Notes: generated from the sequence alone by a model not told the origin. Counted from the first letter of the stretch, positions 19,863 to 30,543 are shown. The stretch is 64,000 nt of DNA from Phytophthora sp. 'mugwort' (GCA_033558025.1 JAUCEF010000001.1:3658001-3722000); one strand, 5' to 3'. Translations and numbers: made by a program.

Positions 19863-21161
19863 CTACCTCTCTGCGTTCTCAGCGCCTTGTTCCGTTCTAA
19901 CCGGCTCCTCTACAGGTGCTTGGACACGCTTCTTTTGTGGCACGTCTTGGTACACCATGACACTGTCGCCGAGAGCGAGACCGTACTTGCTATTAAATGC
20001 AGCGACGTCCAACACATCGTCTCCTTGTCGACACAAGTAAAAAGTCCGTTCTAAATGATACATGAGTGCCGGATTGATGTAGTGGAAAGCCACGCTATCC
20101 GGTGCCGCGCCTTCTTGTTTCCACCGTACGCCACCAATGTGCTCATGGTACTGTACATACCAATAATCGTGTCGATTCGGGTCCGTGAAGAAGACGCCTT
20201 TGGGTTTATCCGCATGCCACCGCTCGCGTCCTTGATGATCTCGTGTGTCCCATGGGAACACGTCGTGCCACATCAAACAGAACGAGATCGACGCGTCGTC
20301 CGGTAGCATTTCACTGTGTCTATCCGACAGACACGTCCAGTCCGGTAAAATGCTCACAATCTTGTCCAAATACAGCCGATTCATGACATATCCAGGTCCG
20401 CCTGAATTAAAGACCCATCGCTCCCATCTCGACCTCCAAATGGCCTCCAACGAGTCGTCCACGATGTAGTAGCTCACCAAATCTTGTGTTAGATTAAACC
20501 TGTGTCCCATTTGCATCGGTTCTCGCTTGTACGCCTGCAAAATCTCAGGCCGTCTCAAGTAATGTCGTAAGTTTTCCATAATAACGTACGCGTCGTCGTC
20601 TGCCTTGTAGAACCAGTTGTAGTCGTGGCGGAAATGCTCGTGCACGTAGCGCAGCGTCGCCTTGTGCTTCTGCCACAGATGGTTATGGTCGGCAATGACG
20701 TCCATCTTGATCACGTCATAGCGCTGTTCTCTATCTGTGCCTGCTCTTACTACGATTGTATCTGTTGTGTTGCTGAAGAACATGAGCTTATCGCAGCGCT
20801 GGCCCCAGGTTTCGGCCACGGACTGTGCGCGGGTCTTGTGGTGTACTGAAATAGTGTTCACGAAGCAGAAAACCTTGGGATACACGGAATTTTCGCTGGA
20901 GTTTCGCGCGGGCGGCCGCTCCGGTGCGACTTTGACCAGGTCCAGCGCATAGCGAGAGCGGTCGATGTCCAGGGCGCAGAGATCGGACTTGGAGAGGCCA
21001 GTGACTGGGAGAGGAACAGGCAACACGTCCGAGCTCGCGGAGGACGAAGTGAGCACCGTTAAGAGCTGTAAAGATACGACGACAAGAACGAGACGGCGAA
21101 GAAGCTGTGGACGGAGTTTGCGGCGCGGTGGGTCCCTATGGCGGACGCACGGAGCCGTCAT
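19863..21161 (-). CDS. C1GALT1-like beta-1,3-galactosyltransferase (GT31), type II membrane protein
   Basis: 432 aa from the ATG at 21161; the frame is open further upstream without an ATG. A short basic cytoplasmic tail and a single N-terminal hydrophobic anchor (LVLVVVSLQLLTVLTS) indicate a Golgi type II protein. The lumenal domain carries GT31/core-1 synthase signatures: VAETWGQRCDKLMFFSN; then DYNWFYKADDDAYVIMENLR, whose DDD is the metal/UDP-sugar binding motif; then FNSGGPGYVMNRLYLDKI; then EMLPDDASISFCL. In animals such enzymes extend O-GalNAc; the oomycete acceptor is unknown. The C-terminal ~45 residues are basic and extended. A paralogue lies head-to-head at 22476. Confidence 0.87.
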   Translation of the reverse strand: MTAPCVRHRDPPRRKLRPQLLRRLVLVVVSLQLLTVLTSSSASSDVLPVPLPVTGLSKSDLCALDIDRSRYALDLVKVAPERPPARNSSENSVYPKVFCFVNTISVHHKTRAQSVAETWGQRCDKLMFFSNTTDTIVVRAGTDREQRYDVIKMDVIADHNHLWQKHKATLRYVHEHFRHDYNWFYKADDDAYVIMENLRHYLRRPEILQAYKREPMQMGHRFNLTQDLVSYYIVDDSLEAIWRSRWERWVFNSGGPGYVMNRLYLDKIVSILPDWTCLSDRHSEMLPDDASISFCLMWHDVFPWDTRDHQGRERWHADKPKGVFFTDPNRHDYWYVQYHEHIGGVRWKQEGAAPDSVAFHYINPALMYHLERTFYLCRQGDDVLDVAAFNSKYGLALGDSVMVYQDVPQKKRVQAPVEEPVRTEQGAENAER

Positions 21162-22475
21162 GGCGAGGTGTTTCCGGCGCGGGTAGAAGACTGACGTGTC
21201 CGGTATTGTCAATTTGCAGCAAATCAGAACCCGCTATTTTTGGCTGGTCGAGTCCTCGAACGTCGAGGATGGACCAATGAGAAGACAACGTAGCATGCGG
21301 TTGTAGAGCATGGGTACATACTGAAATATAAACATTATCTCCTCGCCTAGATCAACATTCAGCTTACCCAATATAAGCTCGATATAACGCATTAGCATCA
21401 AGTAGAGCACACGCGGCAAAACCGATGCGGGAGAAAAATACTAAGTAAACACGTGTACCCGTAAAATGATGAGCAAGGGTTAATGGCTCCGCAAGTGTTG
21501 TACTATTCGGTACTCTTCCGGGAACAGTCTTCCCTCAAATCTCGTGTGCAACCTTTTGTTAGTCGTGACCTTCCAATAAAGAATGTTGTGTCCTGGGGTC
21601 GACAATGGTATGGTGTTGACAACAAACTTATCCGTCTGGTCGGGTTCGGGAGTATAGCGGGAGCTTTACAGTAGCGTGCAAATGGCGAGAGTTTTCATCT
21701 AATCCACACAATAAAAAAACCCTTCTTAAATACACGACAGCTGCACAAAAAGATATACTTCAGTAAGTTTAATGTAGATCACCAAGGGTAAGTTAGCTGG
21801 AATATCACCAGGAACGCAGAACGAGTACCATAATAGGAATTGCTAACCTTACATAGTGGACAATTTTCAATGCAAGCTGTGTGGATGCTATGTTAGATGA
21901 GCATCTAACCGGCGGACATCTGCCACTATCCAGACTGAGACCGAAGAAATCTGTTGCAGGATGAAATTATGAAACTTACGAATGGAGTTAAAGGGAGTAC
22001 CCGAAAAAGGAGTACCGCAATTTTGCATCAGTATAACTTAAGGATTGAGCACATTGCGAATACTCAAATCTGTTTCTTAATGGTCCATTCTAAGTTAGAA
22101 TTTCTAACTAGATTCTAAGCTAGAATTTTTAACTAGAGGGGGAACTGTCGCCCTGAGCGGGGCACTTTTGGTCCTTCGCCCGCGCGATCATGGGGCTTCT
22201 AGCTAGCCTCAGCCAGATCCCATGCCTGGTTAAGAGCACCAATACAGGGGCTCCGTTGTCGTTCAAACTGCACTGCAACAGCATAACGGAGAGCGGAGTA
22301 CTGTACTTGTATCATTCACCGCGTGTGACACATGATACGTCAAGTTATACTTTCTCTCTAAAATCTGCCCATAAGGTCGCGGACTCCGCGACCCTCTGGA
22401 CAGACAACTTAGTACTCGACGAGTGACCCTTCAGCAATCACCAACCTAGCGGCTAGACGAAGACCTATCGCCTCA
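21162..22475. promoter_or_regulatory. Bidirectional spacer between two GT31 genes, with a 25-bp tandem repeat
   Basis: 1.3-kb region between the divergent glycosyltransferase genes. Two tandem copies of a 25-bp unit lie at 22088-22112 and 22113-22137 (TTCTAAG.TAGAATTT.TAACTAGA pattern, 23 of 25 matching). No real ORF is seen; short ORFs at 21483 and 22190 have no family resemblance. Confidence 0.45.
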
Positions 22476-23609
22476 ATGACTTGCTCCGCGCGGAGCAAAA
22501 TGCTGCTGGTTATGGCACTGTTGCTTGCAGTAGTCACCGTACTCGCGTCGACATCCTCGGATTCATCGCTGTCGAAAGATGAACTTTGCGCGGTGGACGT
22601 CGGGAACTCTCGTCGTGTACTCGAGATGCTGGAAGTCACACCTGAGCCGGCTCCAGTATACAACGACAGCGTTCAAGCTGCATATCCCCGCCTCTTATGC
22701 TTCGCGGTCAGCTACTCGGCTCAACATCAGACAAGAGTTCGAGCCGTGGCGGAGACGTGGGGTCAACGCTGCGACAAGCTCCTCTTCTTCAGCAATATGA
22801 GCGACACGATCGTCGTGGCTGTAGACAAAACCGCTGAACGCCGGTATGAAGTTGTGCAGCTCGATATCATCGCGGATCACGCTCATCTCTGGCTCCGGAC
22901 ACGAGCTGCGCTCAAGTATCTGCATGACAAGTTCCGTCACGACTACGACTGGTTCTATAAGTGTGACGATGATACGTATGCGATCATAGAGAATATGCGC
23001 GCGTATCTGAAAAGGCCGGAGATTCTGCAACGTTTTAATCGAGAACCGATGCAAATGGGTCATCGCTTCAGTATGCCGATGGGCACGCTCGACCACTACA
23101 TCAAAAACGAGACTCTACGGTCGCAGTGGCACTCACGTTGGGACCGTATGGTCTACAACTCCGGAGGTGCTGGCTACGTTGTGAACAGACTGTACTTGGA
23201 TAAAATTGTCGAGTCTTTGCCTGAGTGGACGTGCCTGCCGGACGAAGCGAGTGGAACCATGCCCGAGGACGCAGGCGTGTCATTTTGCATGATGTGGAAC
23301 GATGTGTACCCTTGGGATACTCGCGATCACCGCGGCCGGGAGCGTTGGCATGCATATAACCCCCGCAACGTCTTCGCTACATGGAACGACCCAGATAATT
23401 GGTACGTGAGGTACCATAAAACGGTGGGTGGCGTGCGGTCTCAGTTGGAAAGCGCTGCACCGGACAGCGTAGCCTTTCACTACGTTAAACCGCCGCTGAT
23501 GTATCATCTTGAGCGAAGTCTATATCTATGTCGGTCTCAGCACCAAGACATTGCAACGTTCAACGAGCAGCTGAAGTTGGCAATTGGAGAGAAGGTGATG
23601 ATCGTGTAG
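22476..23609 (+). CDS. C1GALT1-like beta-1,3-galactosyltransferase (GT31), paralogue of the divergent neighbour
   Basis: 377-aa type II membrane glycosyltransferase. N-terminal anchor KMLLVMALLLAVVTVLAS follows a very short cytoplasmic tail. The lumenal part parallels the minus-strand neighbour block by block: VAETWGQRCDKLLFFSN, DYDWFYKCDDDTYAIIENMR with the DDD motif (the neighbour has KADDD, this one KCDDD), MVYNSGGAGYVVNRLYLDKI, GTMPEDAGVSFCM, and VYPWDTRDHRGRERWHA. It lacks the basic C-terminal extension of the neighbour. ATG at 22476 in TCAATGA context. The pair likely arose by an inverted duplication; both keep all visible catalytic motifs. Confidence 0.87.
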   Translation: MTCSARSKMLLVMALLLAVVTVLASTSSDSSLSKDELCAVDVGNSRRVLEMLEVTPEPAPVYNDSVQAAYPRLLCFAVSYSAQHQTRVRAVAETWGQRCDKLLFFSNMSDTIVVAVDKTAERRYEVVQLDIIADHAHLWLRTRAALKYLHDKFRHDYDWFYKCDDDTYAIIENMRAYLKRPEILQRFNREPMQMGHRFSMPMGTLDHYIKNETLRSQWHSRWDRMVYNSGGAGYVVNRLYLDKIVESLPEWTCLPDEASGTMPEDAGVSFCMMWNDVYPWDTRDHRGRERWHAYNPRNVFATWNDPDNWYVRYHKTVGGVRSQLESAAPDSVAFHYVKPPLMYHLERSLYLCRSQHQDIATFNEQLKLAIGEKVMIV

Positions 23610-23969
23610 TTGCATGAAAAAAGCAAACACAATAGTAGTGTGCACTTATGGTTAGAGAGCGACATTTGAGTCTGAATAGTCAACCGAGATTTGGTAGTTT
23701 TTTCACATTTCATTTTTATTGAATGTTTATCTGTGAAATTGCAATAGGTCTCTTAAAATTCCAAATACAAGTGCGATTTTTTCGATCCGTATTTTTTTTG
23801 TGTCGTCATCGCTAACTCGAGATAGTTGGTAACAATACCAACTGTCCGCTCTAGTTTTCGATATCACACAAAGCTTCGAGACCGGCCACGTTCTGTATAC
23901 TAGTAGATACATTAAAGCAAGGAAATAAAATGATATAAATATCTACATATTTGCCCGGCCAAACGCCAA
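23610..23969. other. AT-rich 3' flank, no gene seen
   Basis: 360 bp of AT-rich sequence between the glycosyltransferase gene and the inverted-repeat element. No supported ORF. Confidence 0.3.
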
Positions 23970-23970
23970 A

Positions 23971-24089
23971 CAGCAAGCAAAGTCGGAAGAGTTACGAAAA
24001 GATAAATTTTGAGTTACGTTGGGTTACATTGTAGTTTTCACTTTAGCTAGAAAATCGGCAAGCAAGGCAAGAATTCCCTCAACCAAACT
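23971..24089 (+). repeat. Left terminal inverted repeat of the 0.77-kb element
   Basis: Outer sequence begins CAGCAAGCAAAGTCGG and the inner end reads CCCTCAACCAAACT. Its reverse complement matches 24625-24742 with few mismatches and short gaps. Confidence 0.85.
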
Positions 24090-24624
24090 TGGAAATAGCG
24101 TAGCGCTGGGGTCAGTCATTTTTTTCCCGCGCGTGAAGACAAAGTGAGACGAACTGAAGGCTAGGACTCACTACCGCATGTCCTCCCTCGAGCACAGATG
24201 CCCAACCAAGTCTCCCGCGCCTCTCCGCACACCGTACTTGAGCATCAGCGGGTGCTCGTCGCCTACTGCGCCCGCCGTCCTGATTTTCGAAGATCGCCAA
24301 AAGCAACGGCTTCCCACGTCCACGGCGTACGATTTGGTTAGTCGAAACCGTGCCGTGGATCGGAAGCGTAGCGGGGCACATGAGACCTCAATGAAGATCA
24401 CTCCGGAGGCCGTGGTGCATTTGGAGACGTACCTTAACGAGAACTGTACGTTCACGTTGGAGTCGATGAAGACCATACTGAAAGTGGCCACGTCCACGCT
24501 TTGGTTAGCATGCACTGCATGACGCCTGCGTTGGTGTCACAGATGGAGCTGGACTGTCGCGATGCTGAGACGCTACGAACTTGCTGGACATGCACTACGG
24601 AACATGAGCGCTGCGCTACTTCCG

Positions 24625-24742
24625 AGTTTGGTTGAGGGAATTCTGGCCTTGCTTGCCGATTTTCTAGCTAAAGTGAAAATTACAGTGTAACCAACGTAAC
24701 TCAAAAATTAACTTTTCGTAACCTCTCCGACTTTGCTTGCTG
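24625..24742 (-). repeat. Right terminal inverted repeat of the 0.77-kb element
   Basis: Begins AGTTTGGTTGAGGG and ends CCGACTTTGCTTGCTG, the reverse complement of the left repeat. Differences are scattered single bases, for example one of two adjacent A/C changes around 24684-24690. Confidence 0.85.
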
Positions 24743-25275
24743 GCTATTCCGAGTTCGGGTGTAGATGTTATGCTACGTTCCATGCGTTAGGTGCGATAGA
24801 GATTAGTTTAAGGTAAACGGCCAGTTTAAATCACAGAAGGTCCACTTTGGGCAACCATAACGTTCCTCACAAACCGATTGTGAGAGTTTTAATTCCATAC
24901 TTAGTATGCGATATTTGCGGGTTGAAGGAATTCCACGTATTTTTCCTGTTTCTAATAAGGGAAATGGCCACGGATCACTTAAGGGCCGGGGTGGGTTTTA
25001 ACCATGGTAGCATGCCTCTTTAAAAAACGTCATTGTATTAGTAAATAATCGCTAAATGCGAAACCTCTCAAGGTATATCCCGACTTTGAAATGGCGGGAA
25101 TAGTTGGCGCCAAAAGTGCAGGGCAACTTCTCCTCGCCCGCATCAATCATACCATAGCGTCGCTATGTCCAATCAACTGCAACGGATATGAGTCGAGCAG
25201 CATGAGTCGAGCAGCTACACCCTAGCGCTAGATTCAATTTACTTTCCATCCTGCATCCTAGCCAAAGCCGTCGCC
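24743..25275. other. Intergenic, no gene seen
   Basis: About 530 bp without coding support between the inverted-repeat element and the pogo-like pseudogene. The 5' end of the latter element probably lies in here, but I could not identify its terminal repeat. Confidence 0.25.
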
Positions 25276-26779
25276 ATGACTAAGAACCGGCCAAGCTACA
25301 CAACAAAGACCAAAACAATTGTCGTCGCTCGTGTGCGAGCTGGTGCTCTCGTTGCAGTAGTTGCTGCTGAGGGAATTCTAGAGCGGGTCATTCGAAAGTG
25401 ATTAATAAAGCAAGAGAGAACATGGTCGCTAGAGCCACGGCGACCTAGAACAACACCCCGATTGCCTGCTGAAGTGGAACGCCACTTATACGAGTAGATT
25501 GTGGTTGTCAGCTCGTCGGGCACCCGGTTGACCGCTCTGTAATACTTAAGAAAGCGAACGAGATTTCGCTTCTCGTTGCTGGATCTGGTCTCAGCAGTAG
25601 CTGGTACCAGCGCTTTGTCAACCGTCATCCGCAACGGACTACTCGTGTGGCACAAGCACTATCGCTTGATCGCAATTGTGTTGCCATCGAAGATTTAACT
25701 GTGTTATTCAAACACGCTGGCAAAGCTCATCTGCGTCTGGATAGCTCTCAGATTTTTAATATGGATGAAACAGCGTTTCAGTCGAGGAAAAAGGCCCGGA
25801 AAGTTGTGGCGCTTCGCGGATCAACAAATGTATGGTGCACGGACCCCTGCGTGAATTTCATCTCTCCATCGTTGCGTTCGGTAGTGCTGCTGGATTTGTA
25901 GTTCCTCCTGCCTATATTCTTCCTGGAAAGACAGTTGATTGGGACATCTTGGAAGACTGTGGTGTCCCTTCTGCGGCAGTCACCACATCCCCGTCGGGTT
26001 TTATCAATACGTACTTGTTCCAGCAGTGTTAATTGTTTTCGCAGCATCGGTGCCAGCATCAGTCAAGCGGCCACTTTTTGTTACTGCTCGATGGTTGCGG
26101 CTCACATTATTCTGCGGACGTAATTGATATGGCAGCACGAGTGAACATCTTGCTCGTTCTGCTCCCCCAAATGCCACGCATTTGTTGCAACCGCTTGACG
26201 TTGCTGGGTTTGGCACGCTGAAGGTAAAGCTGTGCAACTTGATCAAGGAGCTGGTCGAGGAGGACGATGACGGCTGTTATCGATCGACAAGGCAACTGCA
26301 ATCAAACTGGTAGCATGGCATGGGTATAACTAAGATTGGCAGGAGTGAAGGTCGGGTTTCGAGCTTGTGGTATTTTCCCTCTATCGCTTGTCAACATGAC
26401 TGCCCGCCTTCAAAACTATAATCGAAATGGGGCCCCAGGACACACCCATCTTGCCTCGTGGCCTCAAATGAAGCCAACTATTGTAGCCGTGGTTCTCACT
26501 TTGCGTGCGCCGCCTAAAAAGACAGCCAAACGAAAACGAGTTCGCGTTAGCGGGCGGCTGCTGACACACGAAGTTCTTCAAGAAGCTACCCATGCGCAGC
26601 ACAAAAATCCAACCAAGTCCTCCAAACGGGCGGTGTCCACGAGCAGCCCGGCACCAGCGATCGCCAGGGCTGAACAGACTGTGGACCTGAGCGCGGGTAC
26701 CGCGAGCACGACTTTTGCCGCAGCAGCAACTGGCGTTCACCACGCCAGGTATCAAACTCGGAGGCCATTAACATTGTAG
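25276..26779 (+). pseudogene. pogo/Tigger-like (DDE_1) transposase pseudogene 1
   Basis: The ATG at 25276 begins a helix-turn-helix region (YTTKTKTIVVARVRAGALVA then ILERVIRK) interrupted by stops. Later pieces in shifted frames read GWYQRFVNRHP and RVAQALSLDRNCVAIEDL. The first catalytic block FNMDETAF lies near 25755. The second, HFLLLLDGCGSHYSADVID, lies near 26070-26130, followed by NATHLLQPLDVAGFGTL in another frame near 26165-26215. A C-terminal part includes GFRACGIFPLS at 26340. The order HTH, DE block, D block and 'LLQPLD...GIFPLS' is typical of pogo/CENP-B-like transposases. At least four frameshifts and several stops make it inactive. Element ends were not found. Confidence 0.8.
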
Positions 26780-28131
26780 GTTTTGCTGATCTGTAGCGAA
26801 CCAAAGCCACGGAGTTAGCCACGAAGACAGCTCCTTGCGAACGTTTTTAATATATATATATTTACCAAGTTAAACCGGCTTTGTGGCGATGCCGATGTCG
26901 TCCTCCATGAACAATGGTAGCTGTTCTATGCCTGCTCTTGTCCTGCCATGGTACCCAAGCCTACTGCTGCTATGCCTCGTCTGGCTGCACGACGAGGATC
27001 TGCTCGGCTGCTACGACAGCTAGACGTCCTGACGGTTTCAACCACGGTGCGCAGCACGGGGAGTAGCACAGCGAGCAGTAAGCGCGCAGCACGGGGAGCA
27101 GCAGGGGGAGCAGCAGGTGGAGCAAGTCGGCTAGCAGCACGGGAGCAACAGGGGGAGCAGCTCGGGTAGTAGCACGGGAACGGCAGGGGGAGCAGTACGA
27201 GCAGCACAGTGAGCAGCAGGGGGAGCAGCACTGCTAGCAGCACGAGCACCTCCACCAACGGCTAGCAAACGACACCCCCTCCAACATTGTGCTTACAGTT
27301 GCGGCCTCGCCTTGATCCTGCAAATGGCTCCGGCGGGAAGATTCTGGCCTTACCTTTGTGACGTAATAGCTTGTGTTAATTTATGATAGATCAAAATTAT
27401 GTGATTTTGTAGTAAGTCTACCCCATAGCGGCAGCCTTCTTGCGCTGCCTCCAGCTGCCAAGAATGTAAATGAAATCAAGATTAAAAGCGTCCCACAAGT
27501 GATAGCGACTGAAATTTAGGTTCCCATATTGGCGGCAGATTGTTCCTTCATTATTACTGGTGGGAAACCGTAATTGGTATCAAAACATAGTGGCGGAGAT
27601 CGCTGGCTTCTCAAACGTGTCAAGCTTTGTTCTTTCACTAATGTCGTTCGGTACATAAGTCCAACAGAAAAAAACTATGCTTCAGTGGCCCCTAATTGAT
27701 CATTTTCCTTACCGTACAATCGTAGTCCTAAGCGTCGTTTAGTTCTAAGGGTCAGCTTGGAAGCAACCAATAAGAGGCGTGCATTTTGTACCAGATGGCT
27801 GCATTACTGCAAGAGGAGTCACTGCTATTTTTAGACTTTAGAGTTGGTAAAAGAAGGGCTTGTTCTTACCGCAGCAACCAAGCCCAAAGCAGACATGGGG
27901 CGGCCATGCACGGCCGGTCTCGGCAAGAAAACAAAGACACATCCGTGAGTGAAATATTTCCGGTCGCTTCCTATTTCCGGTCGAGCCTGCCCTGTATTAA
28001 GAGACCAACTTTTAGCAACTCGGACAAGCCCTAAGTGCGGCTATCTGATTGGATAATATATATGGACGGATCGGCGCCGATTTCGTCTTCGGTTTTAAGC
28101 GCCGCACAGCAAGTTTCGCGCCATTTTGACA
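26780..28131. other. Intergenic repeat-rich sequence
   Basis: Contains a GGGGAGCAGCAG-type low-complexity tract (listed separately), a short TA dinucleotide run near 26850-26860, and otherwise nonrepetitive AT-rich sequence. ORFs here are artefacts of the low-complexity tract or lack any resemblance. No gene seen. Confidence 0.35.
27040..27250 (+). repeat. Degenerate AGCAGC(A)GGGG tandem tract
   Basis: Imperfect tandem repetition of units such as GGGGAGCAGCAGG and AGCAGCACGGGAGCA over about 210 bp. Open frames through it encode Ala/Gly-rich (plus) or Leu/Pro-rich (minus) low-complexity peptides, which I treat as artefacts. Confidence 0.7.
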
Positions 28132-29640
28132 TCACGGGGCTTCCAACAACTATGGCAGCGATTTCTGGTAAAGTACAAGCGGGGCATGCAGCACGTTAAA
28201 GAGGGATGTCAATCCGGAAAGCAGCAAGAACCGTGGGCGTGCCGAAAGAGAATTTACGTTCTCGCGTACGAGGTGACGTTGTTGTGGAGTAACGCAGCGG
28301 GCCGATGCTCATGTACTTGTCCGAAGGAGCCGAAAAGGGCCTCTCGAAGCGATAGAGCGCCGTGCTTCGCGTGGATTCTGTGTTGGCACCGCGGAGCTTC
28401 GATTCCTTATCAGGCAAGCTGCTGTCGTCTCTTCCCTTCGACCCGTTTCAGCCAACTTTCCGGGTGGCACCTTCGTAAGTCGATGGACCAAGATGCATTT
28501 GGACCGTATTTCTTTTCGAAAGGCGAGGATTCTGGAGGGGAAGCGCGCTGGGCTTCTACAGAAGAGGTGTTACGCTACCACTATGGAAATCTCGAAGCTG
28601 CTATTGACGACCTGAATCTGCGCTGTTTTCCAGCTCAGATATGGAATTGTGATGAAACTGGAGTATGCCCGCAAGTGCGTTGCCAGCGGCGGGTGATCAC
28701 ACCAAAGGGGATGCCCGCTTATGTGCAACGCTCAGCGGACCGCGAGAACGTGAGTATCATGGGCTGCATTAATGCAGCAGGAGACCACATGCCGCCTATG
28801 TATATTTTTGCCGGTCAGCGTCGCAAGCTGGAATGGATGTCGGACTCACCACCCGGTGCTGTGTGTTCTCTGTCTGAGTCGTCAAATATTAACGGATTTT
28901 ATTTAGGCATTGAGTTGAAGTGGTTCGTTGGTCGCCTCCCTCCGACACGCCCCCATCTTCTGATCTTGGACGGTCATTTTGCCCACGTCGACTGCGACAC
29001 TGTATTATGGGCAAAAAGTGTGACGTTGATTTGTTTGTACTACCGGCCCACACCTCACATTTTCTGCAGCCCTTGGATGTAGGCGTATACCAACTTTTAA
29101 GCGTCTCTACGAAGGAGCACTGGAGCAAGACCCACTCATGACCGGATTTCTGCCAACGAAAAATGACATCGTAGAACTAGGTAAGCTGCCGTTCGAGAAG
29201 GCCTTTGTTGCACAAAAATTGACGAACGCTTTCGGAAAAGCGGGCATATATCCATCCTCGTTGAAAACAATGTTACGTGGACTTATTGGCAATAAGCTGT
29301 CAACCAAGAATGACTCGCTTCGCCACCATACCGTTATCCTGCCCCATGTGGAAGCACTCGAGGTTACTGAGCGTCAGCAACCACCATTTGGAGCGAGCTG
29401 GTCTAGATGTGGATGCCTTGAATGTGGTCAACATCGCAGTTAGATCTAGCGTCACGCCGGCGACAAAACACAGAGAGAAGGGTACGTACGTCGACGAGCA
29501 GTTCTCGGGTGGCGTGCTGCTCACGCACGAAGAAATGTTAGCCGCTCTGAAGTAGACCAAGCTACTAAGCTGCTCGCCAAGCCAGTCCGTGCGGAGGAAA
29601 AAGCTCGCGCTAAGGTTTATCATGATTTTTGTATGCGTTG
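28132..29640 (+). pseudogene. pogo/Tigger-like (DDE_1) transposase pseudogene 2
   Basis: Near 28205-28275 a frame reads GMSIRKAARTVGVPKENL with RSRVRG, a psq-type helix-turn-helix. In another frame, residues from about 28500 read LRYHYGNLEAAIDDLNLRCF, then QIWNCDETGV with the first catalytic Asp-Glu, a beta-rich core (NVSIMGCINAAGDHMPPMYI), then LLILDGHFAHVD with the second catalytic Asp near 28970. After a shift comes PAHTSHFLQPLDVGVYQLL (29045-29100), then NAFGKAGIYPSSL near 29225-29260. The order and motifs identify a pogo-like transposase distinct from pseudogene 1 (DETGV and GIYPSS versus DETAF and GIFPLS). Stops and frameshifts are frequent. Confidence 0.8.
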
Positions 29641-29644
29641 TTAA

Positions 29645-29925
29645 GTGACCGGAAATTTGTCACTCACTGATACCAGCGTACGGCAGTGGAGTAACTCGCA
29701 CAAGTTAGACGTTGTCAAGTATAGGGATGATGGCTACAATATCGACGAGACGATTGAGCGCTTCTACAGCAGCCAGCCCTCCTCCAAAGGCAGAGCTAAG
29801 AAGAATCTCTACACCTCGTCGGCAATCAACAGGGTGTTGTTCTCCGATGCTGTCGGGCGGCGCCACGAAGCCCTCCTCGGCCAGCACCGTCTTGATGATG
29901 ATAGTGGTCGTGTTGATCGTCGTTG
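29645..29925 (+). pseudogene. Helix-turn-helix fragment of a third transposase (tentative)
   Basis: A frame from about 29680 reads VRQWSNSHKLDVVKYRDDGY then NIDETIERFY, followed by KGRAKKNLYTSS. It resembles the N-terminal DNA-binding domain (KL.VV.Y...G.....A.FY) of pogo/Jerky-type transposases. Downstream sequence to about 30400 keeps no recognisable transposase block. Antisense ORFs of up to 213 codons here have no family resemblance. Weak assignment. Confidence 0.4.
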
Positions 29926-30515
29926 ACTGCTGCTTGAGTACCAGGCTCAGCTGCTCCAGACACCACTCGACATTCTTCTTGTCGTGGATGTGGTCGTGCA
30001 GCGGGTACGGCACGAGAGGGTACGGCACGAGCCTGACGCCCGGCATGAGCGACCCGACGCCGGCACTGCACCCTGGCTTCATCGGCGTGGGGCTCATGGC
30101 GCACCTCCCGTGAGCTAGACCATGAGCGGGTCCGTGTTGGTCTCCCTGGGCCCTTGAAGTACCGGTGAAAGTACTGGTCGTCGACCTTGTGGGGAAGCTT
30201 GGTGCAGCTTGCACTCTTGGGTGTGTGTAAGGTCGCATCTCCCAGCAGTCGCTTCGATGCCAGAACCGCCACCCTGCCCGAGATCCTGCTCGACGACAGA
30301 CGCAGGTCTTCTTGTCACGCGCCCTCTGGTCTGGTCTCCTTGCCACGCGCGTTCGTGGTCCGCCATGCGCCTTGGTGGTCTAAACGCTCTCAAGATTTTT
30401 TACAGCAGTAAACACCGTCTCCGGCTTGCTAAAAGTGCGATTTGAACCCATATGGCAGGGCTGGGGATTTGCACACTATGCTAATCTGGTGACGCTTAGG
30501 ACTACGATTATACGG

Positions 30516-30543
30516 TAGGGGTTACTAAATCGGAGTTTTCTTG
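30516..30543 (+). repeat. Left terminal inverted repeat of the Harbinger element
   Basis: Reads TAGGGGTT at the outer end and AGTTTTCTTG at the inner end. 23 of 28 bases match the reverse complement of 33091-33118; the mismatches are at positions 9-11 and 17-18. Confidence 0.75.

Larger units (their letters stand above)
23970..24742 (+). mobile_element. Non-autonomous transposon with ~119-bp terminal inverted repeats and a truncated transposase reading frame
   Basis: Long inverted repeats flank the element: 23971-24089 on the left and 24625-24742 on the right, about 90% complementary with a few single-base gaps (CAGCAAGCAAAGTCGG outward, CCAAACT inward). Between them an ORF at 24178-24522 (or shorter, from its internal Met) encodes RKRSGAHETSMKITPEAV followed by HLETYLNENCTFTLESMKTIL. 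This resembles the N-terminal helix-turn-helix linker region of Tc1/mariner/IS630-type transposases. The ORF stops after ~115 codons and no DDE domain follows, so this is an internally deleted derivative. Exact outer ends and target-site duplication are not resolved. Superfamily assignment is tentative. Confidence 0.7.

Noticed and set aside
26926..27258. 110-codon Leu/Pro-rich ORF on the minus strand
   Set aside because: It reads through a G/C/A-rich tandem tract; the composition is explained by the AGCAGC repeat and no domain is visible.
29705..30346. 213-codon minus-strand ORF
   Set aside because: No resemblance to known proteins and overlaps the plus-strand transposase-like fragment; treated as a non-coding shadow.
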